Assembly: GCA_937930535.1 (NCBI GenBank)
Contig: CALGKJ010000082.1
Coordinates: forward strand, 1 to 33,145
DNA: 33,145 bases
Direction of reading: 5' to 3'
Origin: an uncultured Clostridia bacterium
Lineage (GTDB): Bacteria > Bacillota > Clostridia > Lutisporales > Lutisporaceae
The notes beneath the pieces were generated by a model. It had not been told where the DNA came from. It searched no databases and saw nothing but the letters and a program-made list of their open reading frames with translations. Positions 15,213 through 23,701 of this stretch are shown here, one piece after another. The stretch's first letter is position 1. Every line of letters begins with the position of its first letter. The translations under genes were made by a program, and so were the position numbers.

Positions 15213-15884
15213 CTAGTTTTTAGTCATGATTCTTATATTCATAGGGTCTAGCTTTGTTTTTCTGACTATTATATCCTGGATCTGAGCAACCTGTGCCTGC
15301 GTAAGCTCTTTTGTCTCTACTATTACGGAAGCTGAATCATCAGTCAGGAACACCAGCGCATCATTAAAGCCTCGGGATATTATGAGGTTTTCAATCATCA
15401 TTTCCCTTTCTGTAAGTGCAACTATTTTTACAAGCTCTTGCTGTGCAAGCTCTTTAAAGGTTTGTTCTGAATTTTGGTTATTTATTATGTCAGACCACAT
15501 TTCTACTTCTCTGCTTCTGTTTTTATCTCTTTCTAATCTGTATTCTGCAAAGAAAGCCGCACTGGCTGAGGATACAGCAATATTATGATCAGTATTTTGA
15601 ACTACTGCCACGTTGCTGGCTTCCTTAAAAGGATTATAACTTTCGCTGGCTACTGTACTATCCTTGATTTCTGTTGATGCTGTATCTTCTCCATGCTCTA
15701 CAACTGAGACTGCTTCAGTATTCTTTGATAAGTCTGAATCCTCAATATAAAAGAATGGATCATCCACTGCAAAGTTTTCATCTGCTGTTATGTACTTGTC
15801 ACTGAGCATATTATATGCATAACCGATTACAAATAATAATAGTATCATAGAAAGTATTACAATATTTTTCTTCTTTAACTGCAT
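15213..15884 (-). CDS. spoIIIAH: Stage III sporulation protein AH (SpoIIIAH)
   Basis: SpoIIIAH sits in the mother-cell membrane around the forespore and binds SpoIIQ across the intermembrane space. It is related to YscJ/FliF ring-forming proteins. A short cytoplasmic start (MQLKKKN) and one membrane segment (IVILSMILLLFVIGYAYNML) precede a low-complexity Ser/Thr/Glu-rich linker at about 30-110. The ring-building domain is at 115-223 and ends AQVAQIQDIIVRKTKLDPMN. AAGGGGG precedes the ATG. It is the last gene of the spoIIIA operon. At 223 residues it is of normal size. Confidence 0.95.
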   Translation of the reverse strand: MQLKKKNIVILSMILLLFVIGYAYNMLSDKYITADENFAVDDPFFYIEDSDLSKNTEAVSVVEHGEDTASTEIKDSTVASESYNPFKEASNVAVVQNTDHNIAVSSASAAFFAEYRLERDKNRSREVEMWSDIINNQNSEQTFKELAQQELVKIVALTEREMMIENLIISRGFNDALVFLTDDSASVIVETKELTQAQVAQIQDIIVRKTKLDPMNIRIMTKN

Positions 15885-15911
15885 TTTGTTACCCCCTTAT
15901 TCTATATACAC

Positions 15912-16559
15912 TTAATTTACTCCTTCATATACCGTTACTCTATAAGCTGGTATATCAAGGACAGTTTGAACAGCCTGTGTAAGCTTTAGCTTTACCTTAG
16001 GGTTTTTTGCCCCTTCTGCTACTACTATAACCCCCTTGACTTGTGGATTTATTTCCTTTACTATTAGAGGCTCTGAGTTCCCTTCCTGTGTATTCTTAAA
16101 AACCACTTTATCGTTAGTATTTAATTCATTTATAATTCTTGTTCCCCCATTTAGATCTTTTTCGTTGGTAACTTTATCAGATACTGATTCATCTTTTGCA
16201 GGTACAAACTCAGAGCTGCTTTCCAGGGTTATCATTACTGATACCGCTCCTGCATCTTGTATTTTACTGAGTATCGCTGAGAGCTGTTCCTCTAGCTTAT
16301 CTACATCACTGCTGTTTGTGCTGATATTTGCATTGTCCTTTTGCTCCATAGAGTTATTGTTAATATTATCATTTGCATTATCTATTTGAGTGCTGTTGTT
16401 TTCGTTTTTATATAAATCCTTATAAAAGTCTGAAATTATTAAAAGTGTTATACCTATACAAAATAATACTACAAGGTTAATCATTGTCTTTTTAGAAAGA
16501 CCGAATTTGGATAGCTTTTCTAAGTTCAACTTCTCCTTTAACCAATCCTTAAATTTCAT
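15912..16559 (-). CDS. spoIIIAG: Stage III sporulation protein AG (SpoIIIAG)
   Basis: SpoIIIAG forms a large ring of the SpoIIIA-SpoIIQ channel. The cytoplasmic N-terminus (KFKDWLKEKLNLEKL) is followed by a membrane segment (MINLVVLFCIGITLLIIS), an Asn-rich linker and the ring domain with EEQLSAILSKIQDAGAVSVM and PQVKGVIVVAEGAKNPKVK. The ATG at 16559 has GGAGG seven bases upstream; the ATG at 16577 overlaps the end of the ribosome binding site region. It lies between AF and AH. Confidence 0.95.
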   Translation of the reverse strand: MKFKDWLKEKLNLEKLSKFGLSKKTMINLVVLFCIGITLLIISDFYKDLYKNENNSTQIDNANDNINNNSMEQKDNANISTNSSDVDKLEEQLSAILSKIQDAGAVSVMITLESSSEFVPAKDESVSDKVTNEKDLNGGTRIINELNTNDKVVFKNTQEGNSEPLIVKEINPQVKGVIVVAEGAKNPKVKLKLTQAVQTVLDIPAYRVTVYEGVN

Positions 16560-16579
16560 CCTTTTGCCTCCATTCAACT

Positions 16580-17209
16580 TTACTCTTGTATTTTTACAGT
16601 AATGCTTTCTTTGCTTAAGCCTATATAATTATGGACACTGTTTTTAATCTGGCTGCATAAATTACTGTCATTCAAATTATATTCACCATTATTTTCATTA
16701 ATTACATTTTTATCACTACTTATTTTAATGCTTTCCACTTTACTGACAGATATTACTGATTTATCTGCATGGCTGATTGTTATTATCATGCTCCTTATGG
16801 TTCCATATTCTATACCCTTTGCTTCACTGTCTATATGCATTTTAATGTCTATTCCTTCTTTATTGATTGAGTTACTTTCACTTATTACATTTTTTATCTG
16901 CTTTACAATATTAGCTTTATATAGCTCCAATGCCTGTGCTTTCTGGTATTCTTCCAGTTCTCTGCCTTTATTCTCAATGTTTACATCTAAAAGTGCTGTA
17001 GTCTCCAAAACCTTCATCCTAAATTGTGTATCAAAGCTTTTAATCATAAGGAAAGGTTTAATAATAACCAAAATTATTATCAGACCTGCAATAACCTTTG
17101 TGTATCTTTTCATATCACTGTTAGGCATCAATATATCCAGCAGAGTTATAAATATCATGACCAGTGCAATATTAGTTATCCAGCTTCTAAGAAAATCTAT
17201 CACTGCCAT
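16580..17209 (-). CDS. spoIIIAF: Stage III sporulation protein AF (SpoIIIAF)
   Basis: SpoIIIAF is a component of the mother-cell channel complex. Two N-terminal membrane segments (WITNIALVMIFITLLDIL and YTKVIAGLIIILVIIKPFL) are joined by a short loop with the family signature LMPNSDMKRY. A long extramembrane domain at 60-209 follows. It starts three bases after the spoIIIAE stop, and its GAGGTAGG ribosome binding site includes that stop. Confidence 0.94.
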   Translation of the reverse strand: MAVIDFLRSWITNIALVMIFITLLDILMPNSDMKRYTKVIAGLIIILVIIKPFLMIKSFDTQFRMKVLETTALLDVNIENKGRELEEYQKAQALELYKANIVKQIKNVISESNSINKEGIDIKMHIDSEAKGIEYGTIRSMIITISHADKSVISVSKVESIKISSDKNVINENNGEYNLNDSNLCSQIKNSVHNYIGLSKESITVKIQE

Positions 17210-17212
17210 TAC

Positions 17213-18382
17213 CTACCTCATCATTACTGTCATATTTCCTACACCCATTATTACTGTAATAGCAATAAAGAAAAGCACGCCTACTGCAATAACGCATGCA
17301 AGCAGCATTAATAAAGAATTACTGATATCATTTAAGCACTGTACAATCTGATTATCTAATATTGGTTGTATAAGTGCGCTTGATACTTTATAAATAAGTA
17401 TAATCGAGAACATCTTTATTAACGGAAATATGCAAATTAGTATTAATACCAATAGTCCAACTAAGCTTACTCCGTTTTTAATAAGCAGCGAGCAGCTAAC
17501 TACGGTATCTAGTGCGTCTGTCATAAACTTTCCTACAATTGGTATGAAATTGTCAACAGCAAATTTTGCTGTCTTTAGGGTTACGCTGTCTAGTGATGAT
17601 GATGCAATTCCCTGAATTGATATTACTCCTAAGAACACTGTTAAAATCAAGCCTAGAACTCCTAATGCTGCTTGCTTTATCAGTGCAGCAAGTCTTGAAA
17701 TATTTATTGTGTCAGAAAGATTATTCAGTATCGAAAGTATCGCAGAGAAATAAATCATAGGTATTACTAAAAGTTTTATAAGTGTAGTAACTACACTTAT
17801 TGTAGTAAAAATTACAGGTTGAAATACTGTAGAGGAAGTAATGCCTCCTACTGATAATAGTAATGCCAGCAAGGTAGGCATAAGAGATTGAATAAAGCCT
17901 GTCATGGTATCTATGGTGGATGCTCCAAGTGCCATTGCTACATAAAAGCTGTTAATTGATAGTATAATAATAAGCATATAGCATATATTGTAGGATAGTT
18001 TTCCTATAGAATCCTTTTCAAAGGCTCCATGAAGGTTTTGCAGCAATGCACATATTATTGTAAGTATAATAATCTTACCCAGCAGACTAAAGTTTTGCAG
18101 CACCTCTCTCAGAAAATATTTTCCTATTCCTGCTATAGTATTTTTAATGTTAACAATTGGATTCCCTCTAAAAAGTCCTGTCAGTATCTCTTTCACCTGA
18201 ATATCTGGTAAATATCCATTAGTTTCCTTGTTAATTTGATCTGCAAATTTCTGTATATTCTCAGTATCCACTTTATCCAACTGCTGCTTCAATATATCAT
18301 TGTCATCACAAAAAACTGGTAATGTACTTAATATAGATACTAAAAGGAATAATACAATAGCTATTAATGCTTTTTTTCTCAT
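17213..18382 (-). CDS. spoIIIAE: Stage III sporulation protein AE (SpoIIIAE)
   Basis: SpoIIIAE is a polytopic membrane protein of the channel. A signal peptide-like start (KALIAIVLFLLVSILSTLPVF) and a short extracytoplasmic domain (QINKETNGYLPDI) precede about eight hydrophobic segments covering residues 95-389. The conserved FMTDALDTVVSCSLLIKNG lies at about residue 285. The 389 residues are normal. AAGGTGG precedes the ATG. Confidence 0.96.
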   Translation of the reverse strand: MRKKALIAIVLFLLVSILSTLPVFCDDNDILKQQLDKVDTENIQKFADQINKETNGYLPDIQVKEILTGLFRGNPIVNIKNTIAGIGKYFLREVLQNFSLLGKIIILTIICALLQNLHGAFEKDSIGKLSYNICYMLIIILSINSFYVAMALGASTIDTMTGFIQSLMPTLLALLLSVGGITSSTVFQPVIFTTISVVTTLIKLLVIPMIYFSAILSILNNLSDTINISRLAALIKQAALGVLGLILTVFLGVISIQGIASSSLDSVTLKTAKFAVDNFIPIVGKFMTDALDTVVSCSLLIKNGVSLVGLLVLILICIFPLIKMFSIILIYKVSSALIQPILDNQIVQCLNDISNSLLMLLACVIAVGVLFFIAITVIMGVGNMTVMMR

Positions 18383-18438
18383 GTTCCTACCACCTTAAAT
18401 TTTCTTATGCTATTTGATAAAAAGCTTAACTTATTGGA

Positions 18439-18825
18439 TTATGGAATAATTTTGACTATAATATCCATTAATGCAGCCAGAATAGGTATAGAGATTATCA
18501 TGATTAGTATTTTGCCTGAGAATTCAATTTTAGAAGCAATTGCGCCTTCTCCTGCATCTCTGCATACCTGGGCTCCAAATTCCGTTATATATGCTATTGC
18601 AACTACTTTTAATATAGTCGATACATATAAAATATCAATGTTTGCCTTACTTGCAAAATGTCTTAATACAGTAATTACTGAATTGAGCTTGGTTATCATA
18701 AATATGAATATAATTAAGCCTGTTACTATACTTATATGTATGGCTATTTCAGGCTTATATTGCTTTAGAATAACAGCCAGAATTGCCGCTATCATACCTA
18801 TTAAAACAATTCTCATAATATCCAT
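18439..18825 (-). CDS. spoIIIAD: Stage III sporulation protein AD (SpoIIIAD)
   Basis: A 128-residue membrane protein with about four hydrophobic helices and the family pattern VAIAYITEFGAQVCRDAGEG followed by AIASKIEFSGKILI. It belongs with SpoIIIAC to the CpaF/TadB-like membrane partners of the SpoIIIAA ATPase. AGGTGA immediately after the spoIIIAC stop region supplies its ribosome binding site. A 56-base gap separates it from spoIIIAE. Confidence 0.95.
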   Translation of the reverse strand: MDIMRIVLIGMIAAILAVILKQYKPEIAIHISIVTGLIIFIFMITKLNSVITVLRHFASKANIDILYVSTILKVVAIAYITEFGAQVCRDAGEGAIASKIEFSGKILIMIISIPILAALMDIIVKIIP

Positions 18826-18835
18826 AACAAGTCAC

Positions 18836-19030
18836 CTAAAACATCAGCATAGTCTTTACGCTGTCAAACAATTTGCTTATAAGGCTTACTACCATAATGC
18901 ATATGATTACTACACCAACCAATGTAGTCATCATAGCAACCTCTTCCCTTCCAGATTTTATTAATACCATATTTAATATTGCTATAATAATGCCTAAGCC
19001 CGCTATTCTAAACACTAAGTTAATATCCAT
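18836..19030 (-). CDS. spoIIIAC: Stage III sporulation protein AC (SpoIIIAC)
   Basis: A 64-residue protein with two membrane helices (GLGIIIAILNMVLIKSGREE and MTTLVGVVIICIMVVSLI), the standard size and topology of SpoIIIAC. The ATG at 19030 has GGGAGG eight bases upstream. An upstream in-frame start at 19060 would overlap spoIIIAB and has no such site. Confidence 0.95.
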   Translation of the reverse strand: MDINLVFRIAGLGIIIAILNMVLIKSGREEVAMMTTLVGVVIICIMVVSLISKLFDSVKTMLMF

Positions 19031-19052
19031 TTCTATGACCTCCCTTATATAT

Positions 19053-19574
19053 TTAAACAAGTATTATAAATACTGCCAAACCCAGTAAAAAGCCTAGACT
19101 CCTATAAAGCTTTTCGTTCTTTTTTTTATCCTCAACAGCAGCGTCCTCCTGTTGCTCCAATTGCTTGTAAAATAGCTTAAAGTGCTTTAGCTGATCCTCG
19201 CAATCGGAGTTTCCTAATATATTTCCAAATTGACCTAATAATTCTATATCCGGTTTATTTAGGTTGGTATTTTTAAGTTTTTCTTCTATAGCACTATCCC
19301 ATGCTTCTTTTACTGAATAATAAATACCACTATTAAGATTTATTGAAGCAAGCTTAAAAAAATCATACCAGACCTTGCAGGATTTATCCGCAATGTTATT
19401 AAAAGCATTGGGAAGGGGCGTAGCACCATAAATTATTTCTGTTTCAAGCATTTGGAGGGATGATCTCAGATTTCTAAGCTCTCTGGGTCTGCCTCTATAT
19501 TTATTTGATGCAGCTATACCAAACAAACCGCAAGCGGTTATTATAAATATTCCGCCAATTAATTTTAGCAGCAC
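19053..19574 (-). CDS. spoIIIAB: Stage III sporulation protein AB (SpoIIIAB)
   Basis: SpoIIIAB is a type II secretion-F/TadC-like partner of the SpoIIIAA ATPase. It has an N-terminal helix (LIGGIFIITACGLFGIAASN), the conserved RPRELRNLRSSLQMLETEII and YGATPLPNAF, and a C-terminal helix (RSLGFLLGLAVFIILV). The start is GTG with AGGAGG upstream, 12 bases after the spoIIIAA stop. Confidence 0.95.
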   Translation of the reverse strand: MLLKLIGGIFIITACGLFGIAASNKYRGRPRELRNLRSSLQMLETEIIYGATPLPNAFNNIADKSCKVWYDFFKLASINLNSGIYYSVKEAWDSAIEEKLKNTNLNKPDIELLGQFGNILGNSDCEDQLKHFKLFYKQLEQQEDAAVEDKKKNEKLYRSLGFLLGLAVFIILV

Positions 19575-19586
19575 GTCTGTTTCCTC

Positions 19587-20591
19587 CTAACTTGATATTT
19601 GTTTATTTTGCAGATTATTTATCTTATCATCAATAGAAAATATTAAATTGGCTTCCTTGTCGTATATTTTATCTATTGTTCCTACTCCTTTTTTTCTGCT
19701 CAAAATAATAATCCTTTCAAATAAATCTTTTGAAAGCTTTTCTAGTGAGTTTTTTCTAAGAAAGTCCTCCAAATCATTGCCATGAATTGTTGTAATAACT
19801 TTTACCCCTGCATTTATGGCATCTAAAATAGCCTCAGCATCTTCTCTCCTGCCTATTTCATCAGTGGCTATTATTTCTGGCGACATAGATCTAATCATCA
19901 TAATAATCCCCTCTGCCTTTGGACAGCTATCCATTACGTCCGTTCGTATTCCAACATCATTTCTTGGTCTTCCAAAGCTGCAGGCGGCTATTTCATTTCT
20001 TTCATCTATAAGTCCGATTTTTTTACCTTGAAAGTTGTATTCCTTTAATCCATTACTAAGCTGCCTGATTAGATCTCTTAATAGTGTTGTTTTTCCGCAC
20101 TGGGGCGGCGATATTATCAAAGTGTTGTATACGGTATCGGGTGACCTTATAATATAGCCTGCTATTTTATTGGCGGCTCCTATAATCTGTTTTGCAATTC
20201 TGTAGTTGAGAAAAGAAATATCTTTTATTGTTCTTACCTTATTGTTATCAATCACGACTCTTCCGCTTAGTCCTATACGATGTCCGCCATTAACCGTAAT
20301 ATAACCGTTGCGTATCTCGTCCTCTACTGAGTATAAAGAGAAATTGCTGATAAGCTGCACAGCCGATTTAATATCTTCCTCAGTAACAATATACATTTGG
20401 CTGCTTACACTTTCCAAGCCATTTCTTCCCAAAAAGTATTCCTTTCCACAACCGCCAATCATAAAGGGGCGACCTATCCGCAATCTGATTTCTTCAACAT
20501 GGGTTTTAATATTATCAGGCAGTTTTTCCAACATACCACGCAGATTTGAAGGTACATACTTTAATAAATCATTTATATAGCCCGCATTCAT
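19587..20591 (-). CDS. spoIIIAA: Stage III sporulation protein AA, secretion-type ATPase
   Basis: SpoIIIAA is the cytoplasmic AAA+/type II-secretion-like ATPase that powers the channel. The Walker A motif is SPPQCGKTTLLRD at about residue 163, with Cys in place of the usual Gly. Walker B is GIIMMIRSMSPEIIATDEIG. A conserved ITTIHGND sensor follows. The N-terminal region carries the family pattern EEIRLRIGRPFMI. GGAG precedes the ATG. It is the first gene of the eight-gene operon. Confidence 0.96.
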   Translation of the reverse strand: MNAGYINDLLKYVPSNLRGMLEKLPDNIKTHVEEIRLRIGRPFMIGGCGKEYFLGRNGLESVSSQMYIVTEEDIKSAVQLISNFSLYSVEDEIRNGYITVNGGHRIGLSGRVVIDNNKVRTIKDISFLNYRIAKQIIGAANKIAGYIIRSPDTVYNTLIISPPQCGKTTLLRDLIRQLSNGLKEYNFQGKKIGLIDERNEIAACSFGRPRNDVGIRTDVMDSCPKAEGIIMMIRSMSPEIIATDEIGRREDAEAILDAINAGVKVITTIHGNDLEDFLRKNSLEKLSKDLFERIIILSRKKGVGTIDKIYDKEANLIFSIDDKINNLQNKQISS

Positions 20592-20637
20592 TTATATCAC
20601 TCCACTTCATATGCAGCTCATTAAGTCTTTCATCTGT

Positions 20638-20664
20638 TAGACATGCTTATTTATATACATATGA
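20638..20664 (-). promoter_or_regulatory. Possible sigma-E promoter of the spoIIIA operon
   Basis: TCATAT (20659-20664), a 13-base spacer, then CATGTCTA (20638-20645) on the minus strand resembles sigma-E elements, and sigma-E drives spoIIIA in Bacillus. The spacer and -10 are only approximate. It lies about 47 bases ahead of the spoIIIAA start. Confidence 0.4.
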
Positions 20665-20702
20665 GTGCTTATCTAAAAAAATAACTAACGTGTCCAAAAA
20701 AA

Positions 20703-20786
20703 TTATCAAGTATTGCTTAGTCTTATAGATAAGCAACCCGAAAGTTTTAATTTTGAAGTTGGTTATCTATAAATAATACTTGATAA
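20703..20786. repeat. Palindromic repeat R6 nested inside a 12-bp inverted repeat
   Basis: The inner hairpin (20723-20772) has ends TTATAGATAAGCAAC / GTTGGTTATCTATAA and a B-type centre GAAAGTTTTAATTTTGAA, a hybrid of A ends and B loop. It is enclosed by TTATCAAGTATT (20703-20714) and AATACTTGATAA (20775-20786), perfect complements outside the family consensus. Confidence 0.75.
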
Positions 20787-20811
20787 ATAGCATTTTGCTA
20801 ACAAAAAAATA

Positions 20812-20840
20812 AAAGGTTTCCGTTAAACGGAAACCTTTTT
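20812..20840. terminator. Terminator of the CD1247-like gene
   Basis: A perfect stem AAAGGTTTCCGTT / AACGGAAACCTTT with a one-base centre plus T/A runs on both sides, 19 bases after the stop codon. Confidence 0.88.
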
Positions 20841-20858
20841 GTTGAATTAAATTATAAA

Positions 20859-21287
20859 TTAGTCTTCCTGCTCATGTCCATGGCAGCAGCAGCAATCTTC
20901 ATCTATCTCGATTTCTATTGGCTCATGACAGCTTGGGCAAAGAACCTCTTCACCGTCTTCTAACAAGCTTTCATCAAGATAAACGAATTCCTTACAGTGC
21001 GGGCATTCAACTTCTATATAATCATAATCGTCTTCATCATCTTCATAATCATATTCATCGTCTTCGCTGAAAAGCTCTTCTTCTACTGTAGAAAGATCTT
21101 CGTCTAAAGCTTCAACGTATTCATCAAGTTCAACTTGTTGATCGTTAAGCTCGTTGATTGCATCAGCAAAGTCGCCAAGCACCTCAATGATGTTTGATAA
21201 TAATTTGCCTTTATCTGAGGTTTCATCAATTTTCATTCCTTCAGATAATCCTCTAAGGTACGCTATTCTTTCGTATAAATATTCCAC
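20859..21287 (-). CDS. CD1247-like acidic zinc-ribbon protein
   Basis: A clostridial protein without known function, encoded between efp and spoIIIAA. The GTG start at 21287 has AAAGGAGG upstream and gives 142 residues. The N-terminal part (EYLYERIAYLRGLSEGM, IIEVLGDFADAINELNDQQV) is helical and probably coiled coil. The middle is extremely acidic (a run of Asp, Glu and Tyr). The end has a zinc-ribbon CPHC...CPSC at about 95-115 followed by a CCCCHGH cluster. A bacterial regulatory or scaffold protein with metal binding is plausible. The naming rests on resemblance I recall, so it is moderate. Confidence 0.8.
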   Translation of the reverse strand: MEYLYERIAYLRGLSEGMKIDETSDKGKLLSNIIEVLGDFADAINELNDQQVELDEYVEALDEDLSTVEEELFSEDDEYDYEDDEDDYDYIEVECPHCKEFVYLDESLLEDGEEVLCPSCHEPIEIEIDEDCCCCHGHEQED

Positions 21288-21441
21288 TGTTACTCCTCCT
21301 TTAAACTGTTTTGGGTCATTTGACACTTGAAAGTGTTTCACATTTCAGTATCAATTATCTTTCATGTATATTCTGTCCACTCTTAAGAATGATATTCATT
21401 AAGCATCTTTTAAAATGCTAAATTGACATTAATGTAATGTA

Positions 21442-21999
21442 TTATGCTCTTTCCATGTACTCCCCTGTTCTTGTATCCACTCTTATTCTATCACCAGTAT
21501 TTACAAACAAAGGCACGTTTACTACAGCACCTGTTTCCAGTGTAGCTGGTTTAGTAGCACCTGTAGCTGTATCACCCTTGAAGCCTGGATCTGTTTGAGT
21601 AACTTCAAGCTCAACAAAGTTTTGCGGTTCTACTGAGAATGCCTCACCTTTATAGAATCTGATTATTGCATTATCATTTGGCTTTAAGTATACTATTGCA
21701 TCCTCTACTTGATCATGATTCAACGGAATTTGTTCATAGGTTTCATTATCCATGAAGTAATATAATCCGCTGTCCTCATACAGGTACTGCATTTCTTTTC
21801 TTTCAATATGAGCTGGCGGAAATTTATCTGATGGGTTAAAAGTTCTTTCTACCACAGCTCCTGTAATAATATTCTTTATTTTTGTTCTTACAAATGCAGC
21901 TCCCTTGCCTGGCTTAACATGTTGGAAATCTATAATTGTAAATATTTGTCCATCCATTTCAAACGTTAAACCTTTTCTAAAATCACCTGCTGATAGCAT
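21442..21999 (-). CDS. efp: Elongation factor P
   Basis: EF-P relieves ribosome stalling at polyproline stretches. The 185-residue length and start [14 protein letters not shown] are typical. Domain I carries the loop [13 protein letters not shown]. The later [17 protein letters not shown] is the C-terminal signature. The ATG at 21999 follows GGAGGG; an upstream ATG at 22020 lies ahead of that site and is unlikely. It lies downstream of pepP, a pairing common in Firmicutes. Confidence 0.97.
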   Translation of the reverse strand: MLSAGDFRKGLTFEMDGQIFTIIDFQHVKPGKGAAFVRTKIKNIITGAVVERTFNPSDKFPPAHIERKEMQYLYEDSGLYYFMDNETYEQIPLNHDQVEDAIVYLKPNDNAIIRFYKGEAFSVEPQNFVELEVTQTDPGFKGDTATGATKPATLETGAVVNVPLFVNTGDRIRVDTRTGEYMERA

Positions 22000-22104
22000 C
22001 CGAAATCCCTCCGTATTCATTTGTATTTATTTTGCAAAATTTAATTATAGTTAAGTAACTCATTAGGAGTTCACTAATAACTTGGAATACTTCAATCATA
22101 AATA

Positions 22105-23175
22105 TTATATTTCTATCAGGTGCTTTGGAGACTTTGTCAAGACTCTACAGCCATTTTCCTCTACAAGCACCAGATCTTCAATTCTTACTCCGCCAAAATC
22201 AGGAATATAAATGCCTGGCTCGTCAGTGATAATCATGCCTGTTTCAAGAGTTTTAGTGCCTTGGGCTGCAACTTTAGGTTCCTCATGCACCGCAAGACCT
22301 ACACCATGCCCAAGACTGTGACCAAAGTATTGTCCATAGCCTTCGCCGTCAATTATATCTCTTGCCGCCTTATCTACTGCCTTTGCAGGAACTCCTGCTT
22401 TTATATGGTTCAGAGCCTCACTTTGTGCTCTTAGTACTATATTATATATTTTTTTATGTTCTTCATTTGCTTTTCCAACAAATACTGTCCTCGTCATATC
22501 CGAACAATATCCATTATATACACAACCGAAATCAAGTGTCAAGAATTCTCCATTATTTATTACTTTTTCAGATGGTCCTCCGTGAGGAAGCGATGATCTT
22601 ATTCCTGATACAACGATTGCATTAAAGGACATAGGATTGCCACTTATCTTTTTTATGTAGTAGTCCAGCTCCAGTTCTACCTGTTTCTCAGTCACGCCAG
22701 GCTTTATGTATTTGATTATATGATCAAAAGCCATGTCACCGTATTCTGCTGCCTTTGCTATACATTCAACCTCATACTCATCCTTTATTAGACGTATATT
22801 TTCTATTATATCCTTAATTGGCGCGAGTTCTACATCTATCAGATCATTTTTCAGTGTTTCGTAAAAGCTTACAGTCATAAAGCTGTCTTCTATCCCCAGT
22901 TTGGTAATACCTAGTTCAGCTATAGTTTTATTTATAACATCGTTTAAAGCGCCTTCGTGCTTTATTATTTCATAGCCCTTACATTGCTCTTGAGCTTGAT
23001 CTATGTATCTAAAGTCTGTAATAAAAGCAGCTCTGCTGCTGCTGACTATTATATATCCTGTTGAGCCTGTAAATCCGCTTAAATATCTTCTATTTTCCTT
23101 AGAATATATAAATACTCCATTTAATCCATTTTGCTGCATAGCCTTACGAAGTTTATCTAACCTCATGCTTATCAT
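22105..23175 (-). CDS. Xaa-Pro aminopeptidase / M24 family peptidase
   Basis: A cytoplasmic dimetal aminopeptidase releasing residues before proline. An N-terminal creatinase-like domain lies at 1-125. The C-terminal pita-bread domain has the metal ligands in LDFGCVYNGYCSDMTRT (two Asp), GHSLGHGVGLAVHEEP (His), TDEPGIYI (Glu) and GVRIEDLV (Glu). The 356 residues fit the YqhT/PepQ class. The ATG immediately follows the aroQ stop, with AAAGGGG in the aroQ tail. Confidence 0.94.
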   Translation of the reverse strand: MISMRLDKLRKAMQQNGLNGVFIYSKENRRYLSGFTGSTGYIIVSSSRAAFITDFRYIDQAQEQCKGYEIIKHEGALNDVINKTIAELGITKLGIEDSFMTVSFYETLKNDLIDVELAPIKDIIENIRLIKDEYEVECIAKAAEYGDMAFDHIIKYIKPGVTEKQVELELDYYIKKISGNPMSFNAIVVSGIRSSLPHGGPSEKVINNGEFLTLDFGCVYNGYCSDMTRTVFVGKANEEHKKIYNIVLRAQSEALNHIKAGVPAKAVDKAARDIIDGEGYGQYFGHSLGHGVGLAVHEEPKVAAQGTKTLETGMIITDEPGIYIPDFGGVRIEDLVLVEENGCRVLTKSPKHLIEI

Positions 23176-23619
23176 CTATTTAACCCCTTTCAAAAAATTA
23201 TCAATGGCATGTAATGCCAAAATATATCCATAGTATCCTAATCCTGTTATTTGTCCAAGACATACAGGGCTTATTACTGATTTATGCCTAAATTCTTCTC
23301 TTTTATAGATATTCGAAATATGTACTTCTATACATGGTATGCTCACAGCTTCAATAGCATCTCTTATGGCAATACTATAATGCCCATAGGCACCTGGATT
23401 TATAATTATACCATTATAGCCTCCCAAGGCTTTTTGTATTGCAGTTACCAGCTCGCCTTCTATATTTGACTGTAGAAAATCAACAGCAATATTGCATTTT
23501 TGAGCTTCATCAGATATTAAATCGCAAATCTCCCGAAGTGTAAAAGAACCGTAAATGTTTTTATCTCTGACGCCTAACATATTTAGATTAGGACCATTTA
23601 TAACAAGTATTTTTTCCAT
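23176..23619 (-). CDS. aroQ: 3-dehydroquinate dehydratase, type II
   Basis: AroQ dehydrates 3-dehydroquinate in the shikimate pathway. It shows NGPNLNMLG at the start with catalytic Tyr in the YGSFTLREI loop, INPGAYGHYSIAIRDAI, the histidine in EVHISNIYKREEFRHKS and the C-terminal GQITGLGYYGYILAL. Length is 147-148. The second of two adjacent ATG codons (23619) gives better spacing to AAGGAG. It abuts the PepP gene. aroK lies upstream, so two pathway steps are neighbours. Confidence 0.96.
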   Translation of the reverse strand: MEKILVINGPNLNMLGVRDKNIYGSFTLREICDLISDEAQKCNIAVDFLQSNIEGELVTAIQKALGGYNGIIINPGAYGHYSIAIRDAIEAVSIPCIEVHISNIYKREEFRHKSVISPVCLGQITGLGYYGYILALHAIDNFLKGVK

Positions 23620-23701
23620 CATTATCTCCTTGATTCACATTATACCATAAAAATATATTATCATATAATATGCAATGTGAACAGCAGTTTGCCCTAATCT
23701 G

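Noticed and set aside
16728-17351. 207-codon plus-strand ORF with hydrophobic product
   Set aside because: It is antisense to spoIIIAF and spoIIIAE. Its hydrophobicity reflects the complement of membrane-protein codons.
18407-18964. 185-codon plus-strand ORF
   Set aside because: It is antisense to spoIIIAD and spoIIIAC, both firmly identified; the reading is a mirror of membrane helices.
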